Shown: positions 1 through 8,752 of the stretch, piece by piece
How the letters are laid out: every line of letters starts with the position of its first letter
Position numbering within the stretch: position 1 is the stretch's first letter
NCBI RefSeq assembly: GCF_030816855.1
Contig: NZ_JAUSYK010000001.1
Coordinates: 3,545,761 to 3,609,760, forward strand
DNA from: Arthrobacter sp. B3I4
GTDB taxonomy: Bacteria; Actinomycetota; Actinomycetes; Actinomycetales; Micrococcaceae
Direction: 5' to 3'
DNA length: 64,000 nt
Position numbers and translations under genes: made by a program
Notes under the pieces: model-generated
Seen by the model: only the letters and a program-made list of their open reading frames with translations
Told to the model about the DNA's origin: nothing
Database searches by the model: none

Positions 1-266
1 ACCCGCAGGATGCTGAACTGGAAGTGCCGTGCGTGGCTGGCATCGGCACCCGCCAAATCCTTGATTGCACCGTTGTCGCCATGGCCGCTCCTGGCGTAGT
101 CGCTCCACCGTCCAAGGAACCGTTCGGCACCGGCGGCCTTGCCCACCGAGGCTGATGCCCCGAACGTTCCCGGCTGCAGGGCCACGGCGGTCTCACCGGC
201 ACCATGGCCACGCCCATTTCGACGCTCACCGTCGCTTGCGCTTCCTGACAGTCGGCCGCCTTTCAA
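1..266 (-). CDS. possible partial coding region running off the left edge, function unknown
   Basis: On the minus strand one frame stays open from about position 290 to the left end and has the G/C-rich third positions expected of this genome. It reads, near the edge, as a soluble segment containing GAERFLGRWSDYARSG and ending in HARHFQFSILR. A TTG at 266 could start it, but no ribosome-binding site decides this. I do not recognise the family. It lies back to back with the permease remnant that begins at 279. It may be a real gene cut by the window or another decayed fragment. Confidence 0.22.
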   Translation of the reverse strand, partial: MKGGRLSGSASDGERRNGRGHGAGETAVALQPGTFGASASVGKAAGAERFLGRWSDYARSGHGDNGAIKDLAGADASHARHFQFSILR

Positions 267-278
267 TCGGAGCCGACC

Positions 279-500
279 GTGACTGCCACTCAGATCATCC
301 CGGTTGCAATCCTTTTGGTGATGTTCGTCGTCGCCACCAAATGGACGTCGAACATCTCTCATGCGGCTTGTGGGGTCCATCGGACGTCGACTATCTCATG
401 CTCGGCATGGGCGACAAGGAAACCCTCGGGGATTTTCAGCCCAGCCCAGCCCGGTCCGTCCACCAGCTGCTGGCTGAGTCGGCACGGCGTCGAACATCAA
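279..500 (+). pseudogene. shredded remnant of an SLC13/MatC-type dicarboxylate permease N-terminus
   Basis: A GTG at 279 opens a good membrane-protein start (MTATQIIPVAILLVMFVVAT). That frame then loses sense. The homology continues in the next frame (LVGSIG, around 373) and then in the third frame (YLMLGMGDKETLGDF, around 389-434). This order of motifs matches the MatC_N domain of C4-dicarboxylate/SLC13 carriers, where a first helix is followed by a GTLxLGxxDKExLxGFP segment. At least two indels within about 60 bases separate the pieces, and nothing of the remaining ~350 residues is visible downstream. From about 500 to 765 I see no gene. The remnant marks the decayed left edge of the defence island. 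Confidence 0.55.
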
Positions 501-765
501 GTTCTGGAACGGCGCCAAGCTATGGGGGCGTCTGGCAAGACCACTTGCGGACTGTCCCCGGCCGGGTGCCCCACCGCTTGGCAACCACGTGACGCGACGA
601 GCTGAGGGAACGGGACCGCCGCGTCCGGCTCGAACGCGCACAGCACTCTTCCAGCCAAAGATCCCTTAGGCTACTCCTTGCTCGATCGCCACCCAGCAAT
701 TGCACTAGCAGGCACGTCATCGAACTTTGAATGGGACCTATTCTGACACCCAGTCAAGCCGGTTT

Positions 766-1659
766 TCATAAATTCAGAGAAGCATGGGTGGCAAAATTCA
801 CGGAAGTATGCGCGTTGAAGGCCAGACAAGTCCTGCCGAGCAAAGCATCTACCGAAGCCTTGACGGCCAACGTCTCAGGCGCCCGAGCGGGGCGGACTAT
901 TCCAGCACCGTCGACCACAATATAGCCCCATTCGAACAAAGCATCACAACCCAGGTTGCAGACGAGCATGGCGGCAGAAAGATAATCAAGGCGCTCATTC
1001 TCACTACAACGGCTCCGCGGTTTGATATGGCCGGCGACCAGCAACCTTGCAGGCAGTTCCGCAGCGCAGATTGAGCATCGGCCGTGAGCCCTGCCTTGGA
1101 GCAAGTGTTGCCGAAGGTGAGCCTGTTCCGCTCGGACCTTCCGAAGGGCAGTCCTGTCCGTCTCCGCACCCCCCCAGAAGGAGTCCGGCCTGCCCAGAGA
1201 GCCGTCACCGCGAGTGAGGGTAACATGGTTTTGCAGCACAAAAGATAGGGCTGGAGACGCATCAAACTCTAGTCGGGACGCGTTAAGCAGCCAGAATCGA
1301 TCGTTCAACCATAGAGTCAAAAGTGTCTCGCCCCCGCCAACATAGCGGGGGATTCCGGGAAACCAAATTCTGCGATCTCCCCTTGTTCTTGCTCGATAAA
1401 GATTGGCCTTGGGCAAATCGACGGTATTGCCACCCAAGATGATACTTGCCGGGAGGCGACGACCATTCGTCTTCCCGTCCCAGGGCTGCTCGTCGTACTC
1501 ATGGATAGCAGGCTGAAGAAAGTCCCTAAATTCCTGGGTGGCATCTATGATCGAGTTACTTAGTCCATTTTCAGTCGGCTGCAGATAGCCGTAATCCACA
1601 CGGATACGTTCCAAGAACTCGGTATTTGCCTCTTCAAAGCTATTCAGCGGCCTTGGCAT
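766..1659 (-). CDS. HNH restriction-type endonuclease with an N-terminal domain shared with the MvaI-like enzyme
   Basis: Predicted 297-residue cytoplasmic nuclease. The C-terminal part (about residues 195-255) carries an HNH fold: CSICAAEL, then GHIKPRSRCSENERLDYLSA, then a CNLGCDALFEWGYI zinc/metal half, typical of HNH restriction endonucleases. Residues about 15-128 align closely with residues about 14-127 of the MvaI/BcnI-like enzyme at 3604-4854: FL.R..D.G.L.PT..GL, DAT.E.R.FL, H.YD.QP, GD.R.WF, LW..D..W.LNA. This shared block is probably a DNA-recognition module, perhaps EcoRII-N/B3-like (inference). The ATG at 1659 is preferred over the ATG at 1686 because GGGGAG lies five bases upstream. 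It is transcribed away from the methyltransferase. It may cleave modified or unmodified forms of the same site; its exact role is unknown. Confidence 0.8.
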   Translation of the reverse strand: MPRPLNSFEEANTEFLERIRVDYGYLQPTENGLSNSIIDATQEFRDFLQPAIHEYDEQPWDGKTNGRRLPASIILGGNTVDLPKANLYRARTRGDRRIWFPGIPRYVGGGETLLTLWLNDRFWLLNASRLEFDASPALSFVLQNHVTLTRGDGSLGRPDSFWGGAETDRTALRKVRAEQAHLRQHLLQGRAHGRCSICAAELPARLLVAGHIKPRSRCSENERLDYLSAAMLVCNLGCDALFEWGYIVVDGAGIVRPARAPETLAVKASVDALLGRTCLAFNAHTSVNFATHASLNL

Positions 1660-2228
1660 ACTAGCTCCCCGTATCATCGTCGCCATTCAGGATGATGAGT
1701 ATATGTGAAACAGCGCCTCTCACTTCTCAGGCTCTTCCGCGATCCATATGTGTCCCTAAAGGACCCAACGGATCCGTGACGGGAAGACAAGGAACAGGTA
1801 CGCCTCAAGCTGATCGGATCTGGGACTCTTATTAGGCGGGACCGCCCGGACGAAGAGCTGCCCCCCACTACACAATCGGATGCGTATCCACCGGACCGTC
1901 GAAGCCAGCGGCGGGCTGCCCTTATCGGCGACGTCAATCGCGTCCCACCGAGCACCTCCGCCGGGATGGGAGCAACATCGACTTCCTCTACCACCCCGTC
2001 GGACCAAGGCAAGAGATCCACGACGCGGGAAAATCCCAAACTTTTCAAGCCGAGAAACCGTGACACTCCTGCCCGCTCATAGCCTCGTCATTCGCCGTCT
2101 CCGCATGCCTGCGAGTGTGTTTGCTCACGTTCAGCCGCCCTCCGGCCCGGGCGAACAAGCCGACGACCGTCCCGAGCCAACTGGCCTTCCTGGACTTTGT
2201 CGTTGCCGTGCGGCACAATGTAGACGTG
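1660..2228. other. intergenic region between the HNH nuclease and the methyltransferase
   Basis: This 569-base stretch separates two divergently transcribed genes and presumably holds both promoters. Reading frames here lack coding character. A GTG at 2115 would extend the methyltransferase upstream, but the added residues do not look like part of that family. I see no tRNA, repeat or clear control-protein gene. Confidence 0.5.
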
Positions 2229-3626
2229 ATGAAATACGTAGACCTTTTCGCGGGCTGTGGTGGACTCTCCCTCGGCATCGAACGCGCCGGAGGAGAACTC
2301 GTCGTGGCCGTCGAAAAATCCGACATGGCCGCCCGGACCTTCTTCCATAACCTCGTAGACGACGCTTCTGACCTACATGCCTGGAACCAATACGTCGCAT
2401 CACCCGTCGAGGAACAGGTACGCCGTGGGGTGCTGGTCAGGGAACTCAACGTCCTGCTCGGTCAGGACTCCCTCATGGACAACCTCGCAGCCGAGGGAAT
2501 CGATTTGGTGGTGGGCGGTCCTCCCTGCCAGGGCTTCTCTCTGGCAGGGAGGCGGGATTCCGAAGACGTCCGTAACAAGCTCCCATGGGAATATCTGGAG
2601 TTCGTGGCCCGTACCAGACCGAAGGCAGTCGTCATCGAAAACGTTGTCGGCATGAACCAGAAATTCAGCTCACAGGACGAATCGTCGTTCGTACAACTGC
2701 AGCTGGCACTGGCCAGGACTGAACCGGGTTACACGGTCCAGGGTGTTCAGGTCAATGCCATGCATTACGGTGCGCCCCAACACCGGCCTCGCTTGATGAT
2801 CATCGCTGTGCGTTCGGACATCGCCGCATCGAAGGGCATCGAATCCACGGGCAAGCTCTGGAAATCGGATTTCCTCGACAAACTATCGCACCCGCTACCC
2901 GATCTGGCCCCGGTGCCCACCGTCTCCAGCGCTGACGTGAGGACCGTCGCCCAGGCTATTTCGGATCTTTCCCCTCACGCCCCGAGGGGCAATGGGCCCG
3001 CCAACAAGGACTATCGGCGTCAAATGCGCCACCCCGAATGGAAGCTGCGGCTCAAGCCCGGCCCGGAGGAACACAATCACGTACCCCGCAACCACGCGGC
3101 ACGCACCACGGAACGTTTCCGCCTCTATCAGTATCTGGCCAAGAGCGGTCTCGACCAGCGCATCATCAGCCGCGCGGCCATGTTGTCCGAGTCGGATGCT
3201 GCCCTGTACGTCAAGACACAGCTCGTGGACGCGCCCCTTCCCGCTCTAGCGCCTGATGGAACGGAGCTGGCGACAAGCGTGGACGAGTTGTGCCAGCTCG
3301 TCCAAAAGCTCGCAACCAAGAAGCACTCACAGAAAGTACTCGGCTGGAGTCAGCCGGCCCGCACCGTCGTAACGCTCCCTGACGACTATGTCCATCCGGT
3401 CGAGCCTCGCATATTCACGGTGCGCGAAATGGCTCGCTTTCAGGGATTCCCGGCGGCCTTCGAGTTTCTAGGCAAGGAAACCACGGGCGCTCATCGCCGC
3501 CGCGTGGAAGTACCGCAGTACTCGCAAGTAGGAAATGCAGTCTCTCCCTGGCTATCGTTAGCCGTAGGCAACCGGATAGCGGCACTTTTGGGGGAAAAGC
3601 GAAGTGAGGGAACTGACCGACCGTGA
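2229..3626 (+). CDS. DNA (cytosine-5) methyltransferase of a type II R-M system
   Basis: A 465-residue enzyme that transfers a methyl group from SAM to cytosine C5 in its recognition site. Motif I (VDLFAGCGGLSLG) is at residues 3-15. Motif IV contains the catalytic Pro-Cys (GGPPCQGFSLAG, about residues 95-106). Motif VI is the ENV after VVI. The C-terminal motifs IX/X include QPARTVV and QVGNAVSPW. The ATG at 2229 places motif I three residues from the N-terminus, normal for Dcm-type enzymes; the longer start at 2115 adds unrelated sequence. Its 3' end overlaps the restriction gene by 23 bases, so the two are co-transcribed and probably translationally coupled. The partner Vsr gene downstream fits C5 methylation, because Vsr repairs the T:G mismatches left by 5mC deamination. 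Confidence 0.93.
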   Translation: MKYVDLFAGCGGLSLGIERAGGELVVAVEKSDMAARTFFHNLVDDASDLHAWNQYVASPVEEQVRRGVLVRELNVLLGQDSLMDNLAAEGIDLVVGGPPCQGFSLAGRRDSEDVRNKLPWEYLEFVARTRPKAVVIENVVGMNQKFSSQDESSFVQLQLALARTEPGYTVQGVQVNAMHYGAPQHRPRLMIIAVRSDIAASKGIESTGKLWKSDFLDKLSHPLPDLAPVPTVSSADVRTVAQAISDLSPHAPRGNGPANKDYRRQMRHPEWKLRLKPGPEEHNHVPRNHAARTTERFRLYQYLAKSGLDQRIISRAAMLSESDAALYVKTQLVDAPLPALAPDGTELATSVDELCQLVQKLATKKHSQKVLGWSQPARTVVTLPDDYVHPVEPRIFTVREMARFQGFPAAFEFLGKETTGAHRRRVEVPQYSQVGNAVSPWLSLAVGNRIAALLGEKRSEGTDRP

Positions 3627-4854
3627 AGTAGAGAATATCGGCTTCCTTACCCGATACAGTCTGGACTTCGGGTTGTTGGAGCCGACCCTGACCGGTCTGG
3701 GCAAGGGAATCATGGACGCGACGGCGGAGTACAGGGCCTTCCTTAGCCGCCAGAAGATACATGACTATGATGCCCAGCCCAAAGGGCCAGACTACAAGCG
3801 CATGGTTTCAGCCAGGATTGTCACGCCGGCCGGCGACGTCATCGAGGCACCGGCGAGCATGTATCGGCCAGCCACCAAGAACGGCGACCCCCGCGTGTGG
3901 TTTTCACGGATGAAGCAGTATTGTGCGCCGGGAGACATACTCGTCAGCCTGTGGGTCGACGGTCACATCTGGGTGCTCAACGCTACCGGCGTCCGCTTTG
4001 GCGAGGCCGCGACTCGACTTAGCGCGTACAGCAAGTTGCTCCGCCCTCTGGTCAGCGGGAGGGAGAGCGTGTTCGAGGAACTCCTGGAGAAGCTACGCGA
4101 GATATCCGCGCGCGGATTCCTCCGCACCCTCAGGTCAGGCGACACAGGCATCGGCCATCTCCTCGAAACCGAGCTGGGCATCAAAGCGAATTCGAGCAAG
4201 AGCCCCGACTACAAGGGCGTCGAGATCAAGTCCACCCGCGGCACGGCAACCCGGACCCAAACACTTTTTGCCAAAGTGCCGGACTGGGATATTAGCCAAC
4301 TCCACAGCTCCCGGCAGATGCTGCAGGAGTTCGGCTACGACCGGGGCGACGACTTCAAGCTCTACTGCACGGTCAGCTCTAAAGCCTCCAATTCGCAGGG
4401 TCTAAGGCTTCAAGTGGACGATAAAGCGGGGTTCCTCCACGAGGCTTCGAATCGTCCCGCTCTGGGCCGTCCCGTGACATGGCGGCTCGACGGCCTACGC
4501 GACGCCCTTGCAGAAAAACATGCCGACACTTTTTGGGTCAAGGCAGAGTCCCGGAAAGATGCCACAGGGGAATCCATCCACTTTCAGTCCGTCATGCAAA
4601 CGACGAAGCCCATCCTGCAACAACTTGCCCCGATGTTAGCCGCCGGGACAATAACGGTAGATCACCTCATTTCCCGCAAGGGCAATAAAGTCACCGAGCG
4701 GGGGCCACTCTTTAAGCTGAACAGAAAGCACTTCGCCGATCTCTTCGCTCCTCCGATCTACCACGATCTTCGCGCGGACGGACGACGGCCGGCAGCACCG
4801 AAACATCCAATGGACGCCCTACTCATCGAGAAACCCTTTCACCTCTTCGATTAG
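3604..4854 (+). CDS. MvaI/BcnI-family type II restriction endonuclease
   Basis: A 416-residue PD-(D/E)XK nuclease. The catalytic core begins around residue 155. The segment TGIGHLLETELGIK leads into PDYKGVEIKS, giving D202-x4-E207-x-K209, the spacing of the MvaI active site. MvaI and BcnI themselves are about 240 residues and cut CCWGG/CCSGG. This protein carries an extra N-terminal domain (about residues 14-127), also found in the HNH protein at 766-1659. It starts at a GTG (3604) inside the end of the methyltransferase gene, preceded by a purine-rich stretch. Its stop overlaps the convergent vsr gene by 36 bases. The recognition sequence cannot be read from the protein; a CCNGG-like site is only an inference. 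Confidence 0.88.
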   Translation: MRELTDREVENIGFLTRYSLDFGLLEPTLTGLGKGIMDATAEYRAFLSRQKIHDYDAQPKGPDYKRMVSARIVTPAGDVIEAPASMYRPATKNGDPRVWFSRMKQYCAPGDILVSLWVDGHIWVLNATGVRFGEAATRLSAYSKLLRPLVSGRESVFEELLEKLREISARGFLRTLRSGDTGIGHLLETELGIKANSSKSPDYKGVEIKSTRGTATRTQTLFAKVPDWDISQLHSSRQMLQEFGYDRGDDFKLYCTVSSKASNSQGLRLQVDDKAGFLHEASNRPALGRPVTWRLDGLRDALAEKHADTFWVKAESRKDATGESIHFQSVMQTTKPILQQLAPMLAAGTITVDHLISRKGNKVTERGPLFKLNRKHFADLFAPPIYHDLRADGRRPAAPKHPMDALLIEKPFHLFD

Positions 4855-5250
4855 TTTCTGACCCGCGTTCACTTCACACTCCCAGACCACGAGTGACTCC
4901 CACCCGAGAGCCTCTAGCTGTTGGAGCGCTTTCTCATCGCGGCTCTGGTTGCGTCGACGTTTTTCGGCCCAAAACTCCGTGTTCGACTTCGGCAATCGAT
5001 CTCCAACCGAACACCGATGCCCATGCCAAAAGCAGCCGTTGACAAAGACCACTTTCCTGCGGCCCGCAAAGACAAGGTCGGGTTTGCCCGGGAGCCGCCG
5101 ATCGTGAATCCTGTACCGATACCCCGCAGTATGTAACGCCTTCCGAAGCAGGAGCTCGGGCTTTGTGTCCTTCGAACGAATCTTGGCCATATGTGCGCTG
5201 CGTTGCTTCGCGCTCATGAAGTCCGTCACAGATTCAATCCTAGTTTTCAT
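4819..5250 (-). CDS. vsr: very short patch repair (Vsr) DNA mismatch endonuclease
   Basis: A 143-residue protein with the whole Vsr signature: MSAKQRSAHMAKIRSKDTKPE at the N-terminus, GKPDLVFAGRRKVVFVNGCF with the catalytic Asp, then FWHGHRC zinc ligands, and SNTEFWAEK...N..RD. Vsr nicks 5' of the T in T:G mismatches made when 5-methylcytosine deaminates, so it protects the sites of the neighbouring methyltransferase from C-to-T mutation. The gene converges on the restriction gene and overlaps its last 36 bases. The length is normal for the family. Confidence 0.93.
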   Translation of the reverse strand: MKTRIESVTDFMSAKQRSAHMAKIRSKDTKPELLLRKALHTAGYRYRIHDRRLPGKPDLVFAGRRKVVFVNGCFWHGHRCSVGDRLPKSNTEFWAEKRRRNQSRDEKALQQLEALGWESLVVWECEVNAGQKLIEEVKGFLDE

Positions 5251-5492
5251 GCGATGAAGAAACTACTCCCGTTGGCAACGGCTCAGGTACTGGTCAAGTA
5301 ACAATCGACAGTCCCGTTGCGGGGTTGCAGGTTCGGCCTGAAGCCGTCGTAAGCATAGACAGCCGCTCCATGAAGGGCTGACACCAGGCAAGTCAGCCCC
5401 GCCAGAGGACTCCGGGGCGCCTTACAAGAACGGGAAGGGGCGGGCCCACGCCTCCGCGATGGCCCACCCAAGACCGTGCTCTGGCTGCCCGT

Positions 5493-7583
5493 CTAAGCGC
5501 GCAGCACCTCGTCTTCGTCGATGGACGCCCTCCCGGCGTAGACATCGTCGTCCTCTTCCTCGTAGATGGGGGCGACCGTCGGAGCTATCCGCTCAGCGTG
5601 GCGGTTCCAGAATTTCAGGTCGAGGGAGACAGCGTCGAGGGTTTCCCATTCCTTATTCTCGAGGGTGAGTCCCTCTTTCTCGATGAGGCTTTCGCCGCTG
5701 GGCAGTTCAATGCTCTTGAGACGGTCGGTGATCTCCTTCAACGCAGCTGCCTCCTCGACCAACTTCCGGCGGTAGAGATCGCGTGCCACGTAGGGGTCAG
5801 AAGAGGGGTCGATCCGCGGGGACCAGTTTTCGTTCTTGTACCTGTACAGGTCGTCCGTGGTCAGAAGCGCACGGTCTGCGGCGCTGGCAGACCCGGCGGC
5901 TTCTCCGTCGAGCAGGCGCCGTGGCGCGCGGTCGCCCCGGACATCCACTACGATCTGGGCCAGCTGTTGGATCCCGTTCTCGCTCGCGACCATCTTCTGA
6001 ATAATCTGTTGCGGCTCGGGCATATACTCCCCGTTGACGCGCGTGTTGGACCGGATGAGCAGTGCGCCGCCTTCTCCGTCCTTCAGGCTCATCACGCCCT
6101 CGACTAGGCAATAGAGTCCGAGAGCGCCAAGCTCGGCGGCATCGGCGGAGACTTCCCTGCCATTGTCTTCGAAGATGGCCCGCTGCTCCCGGATCTTCTG
6201 GATGGCGGCGTCCCTGATGTCCAGGATCGGGCGACGGGTCAACAGAGCGTTCTTCAGGGTCGGTGTGGCAAGCACGCGCTGCACGGTTGAGCGCCGGCCC
6301 TTGAACCCGGAATCGAGCCCCTGACCGAGTGCAATCCTGTTCACGCGCATCGCGGTGTCCGCCGCCAGAGCCGCGCGTTCGGACTTCAGGGGCTTCTTGC
6401 CAGTGAGGGAGTGGACGGCCGTATTTACGACTCGGGCGCGCTTCGGGTCCAGCGGGGAGATCAGTGCCTCCGAAGCGAGGAGCAGAACCTCGTCGGGGTG
6501 CAGGCCGCTGAGGGATACCGCACCGGGGGACCCGGATTCGTCCTTACCGTTTTCAGACTGTAGGACTTTGAAGACCTCCTCCGCCGAGAGGCCGTCGACC
6601 GGAGGCATCATGTCCGCGGTGTGAACGGCCTCGAGCGCGATGCGCGCCTTGAGCGCATTCTCGGTGCTGTCAAGGAACGGCAGGGGCGGTTCAAGGTGGA
6701 TGTGTCCGACGAGGGAACGGCGAACTTCCGCGAAGGGCGGCTGGTTTTCGCCGGGGCGCAGCCCAATCTTGCGGTAACCGACGATGATCTGCGCGCGGGG
6801 CATGACACTGGAGCGAAGGCGAGCCGCTGCGATCTCGCCGGTCTCGCTCTCCACGTCCGCTTCCCCGGAGTCTCGAAGATCGATCAGTTCGTGCCTGAGT
6901 TTGTTCTCGGTGGCATCCCGCTGCAAGTCGAAAAGGACCTCGTCGATATCGATGCCGGATCCGCGTTGCGCGCCGACCGTGCGACTAAACCCGTCGGTGG
7001 CATCGAGGATGCCGATAGTGTCATTGTCACCCAGCGCGAGGCGGGTAATTGAAAGCAGCCCGGGGGTCTCGATGCCGCGCATCGGAATGGAGCGGGAATG
7101 CGGGTTCTTGTCCCAGATGCCCTTGGTCTGCGACCGCAGCGAACGAACAACGAAGTCGGGATCCTGGTTCGAAAGGCCGAGTACGGGCTGGCTGGAGAGC
7201 GGCGTCTCGTACCGCAACGCCTGCCCGGACTTCCAAGCGCGGTCCCCCTCAAAGCGGATGTTTTCCAGGGAGGGGACAATACGCCAAGTCACGACGTCGA
7301 CTTCGACGAAGGTGATTTCGTATTGGCCGTACCGGCGCGTCTGGGCCGACCGCGCGGCTTCCTTCAGCTGGCTTAGATCGGCGGCGGAGCGCGCAACCGT
7401 TTCAGCGTCGAATGCTTGCAGGTCAAATTCCCGCATCAGGAGCTCCACTGCGGCGGCTCGAGCCTTGACATTCTGGGTGCGGAGATTCGAGCACACCAGA
7501 TCGTAGGGCGTCGCGTACTCGTTGTTCTCCCGGCTCTGTTCGAGGTGGCGGGCTACTGTGGCTGCGCGATTTCTTTCGGACAT
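5493..7583 (-). CDS. large unknown protein with a ParB/DGQHR-like motif
   Basis: A 697-residue protein that I do not recognise as a named family. The ATG at 7583 (MSERNRAATVARHLEQSREN) is preferred; an in-frame start at 7745 adds low-quality sequence. Around residue 200, SRSIPMRGIETPGLL is followed by IGILDATDGFSRTVGAQ. This resembles the pattern of ParB/sulfiredoxin-like and DGQHR-domain proteins (DndB, ParB-type nucleases), where a conserved DGxxR follows a P-x-x-V strand. The rest is mostly alpha-helical, with a very acidic C-terminus (EEEDDDVYAGR). There is no signal peptide or membrane segment. It sits between the R-M cassette and a helicase remnant, so a role in DNA defence or as an accessory subunit is plausible but unproven. 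Confidence 0.6.
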   Translation of the reverse strand: MSERNRAATVARHLEQSRENNEYATPYDLVCSNLRTQNVKARAAAVELLMREFDLQAFDAETVARSAADLSQLKEAARSAQTRRYGQYEITFVEVDVVTWRIVPSLENIRFEGDRAWKSGQALRYETPLSSQPVLGLSNQDPDFVVRSLRSQTKGIWDKNPHSRSIPMRGIETPGLLSITRLALGDNDTIGILDATDGFSRTVGAQRGSGIDIDEVLFDLQRDATENKLRHELIDLRDSGEADVESETGEIAAARLRSSVMPRAQIIVGYRKIGLRPGENQPPFAEVRRSLVGHIHLEPPLPFLDSTENALKARIALEAVHTADMMPPVDGLSAEEVFKVLQSENGKDESGSPGAVSLSGLHPDEVLLLASEALISPLDPKRARVVNTAVHSLTGKKPLKSERAALAADTAMRVNRIALGQGLDSGFKGRRSTVQRVLATPTLKNALLTRRPILDIRDAAIQKIREQRAIFEDNGREVSADAAELGALGLYCLVEGVMSLKDGEGGALLIRSNTRVNGEYMPEPQQIIQKMVASENGIQQLAQIVVDVRGDRAPRRLLDGEAAGSASAADRALLTTDDLYRYKNENWSPRIDPSSDPYVARDLYRRKLVEEAAALKEITDRLKSIELPSGESLIEKEGLTLENKEWETLDAVSLDLKFWNRHAERIAPTVAPIYEEEDDDVYAGRASIDEDEVLRA

Positions 7584-8200
7584 GAAAAAGCCTCTCGGGC
7601 TAGCTGGGACCGGAGTCCCGACCGTAACCGCTCTGGTTCCGGCTTCGGGTAGCCCGCCGAGGCGAGTAACCCATATAGGCTCGGACACCCAGATGGGTGC
7701 CATGGAGCACATGGGGCACGCACTTCCCGATCGGCGTTCAGTCACCCATGCTTACGGTCCGGCCGGAGCTGGAGCGCTTCGCGTGTACTGACTTGGTCGT
7801 TCCCCGCTTACTGGAAAGTACGTGTCATGCATCTCATAAGTTAGGACATAAGCCCTTTCCCGTCAATGGCACCGGGCGTCGCGCCGCGAGGCCCGGTGCC
7901 ATAGGCGGCCCCGGCGACGGCTGCTGCCCTGATCGGTGCAAACTCGGATGCCCGGCCCCGGCCTTACCGCAACCCCCTACGGCGTGGCGCCACATCGAGT
8001 GGCTCCCAAAGCTTGACGACCACGGGATTCCCGGCAGGCTGCTCGTCGAGTGAGAGCAACTAATTCGCGTTTTTGGACCGTCCAGCAGCGGGGTCCACCT
8101 GAGTCTCGAGCTGCGGACCGGAGGTGTCAGATCCGGAGTTGCAGCCGGGACCGTCAGGCTTTGGCATGCAGGCGGGTGGACTAGCTTTCGTCATTCATCT
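7584..8200. other. intergenic stretch with one perfect hairpin
   Basis: No credible gene is visible here. A perfect 10-bp inverted repeat (GGCACCGGGC at 7868-7877 and its complement at 7891-7900, 13-base loop) could act as a terminator or a remnant end. It has no T-tract on either side. The region probably includes the promoter of the unknown gene ending at 5493. Confidence 0.4.
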
Positions 8201-8497
8201 TCACTTCCACGCCGTGGGGTTTGACGGGCCCGGTTCGGCGATGGCAGTGGTCCCGTGGCGTTCCGTGGCGCCCATGTAGGTGGTGGTGATAACACGCAGT
8301 CTGGCCCCGCGTTCCTTGACCCGTTGCAGAGCTGGCTCCAGGAGCCTCAGTCCGGTCCAGCGGACGAAGGCGCAGAGCAGGTCCACCGTGTTGGCAGACT
8401 TGGTCTCGGTCCTGAGCTCTGCGGCGAAGTTGGGATCGTCCTTGTTGTTGGTGAGCAGGGCGGAGTCGCTCAGCATCGTGGTGGGCCGGTGGAAAAC
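8201..8497 (-). pseudogene. fragment of a DUF3427-type helicase: N-terminal PLD-like nuclease domain
   Basis: The minus strand encodes LSDSALLTNN, then ELRTETKSANTVDLLCAFVR, then RVITTTYMGATE. This is the hallmark start of the PLD-like domain that precedes the DEAD/DEAH helicase core in large DUF3427 proteins. Both ends are missing. Before this there should be about 100 residues more, and after GATE the sequence turns into unrelated residues where the HKD motif and helicase should follow. It is therefore a truncated remnant of a protein of about 1000 residues. The 8498-8752 gap downstream of the ATPase gene holds nothing further that I can identify. Confidence 0.7.
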
Positions 8498-8752
8498 TGG
8501 AACTGGGCAACTGACGAACTGCCCCTCGCCGAATATACCTAGTCACTTCGCTAGGCTAATTGGTGGCGGCGACGAATGCAGCGCCAGCCAGCTCGTGTTG
8601 TTATATTGACCGTTTGCTCGAAATCTTCACTGGGGATGTAAGACGTAACCCAACCGCCTCGCGCCCGAGGCTGGTGGACAAAAACTTCACCACCAGCCTC
8701 GAGCACGCCCGCGCTGCACACAGGAATCGACGCCGCGTGCGAAGAATTTGGA

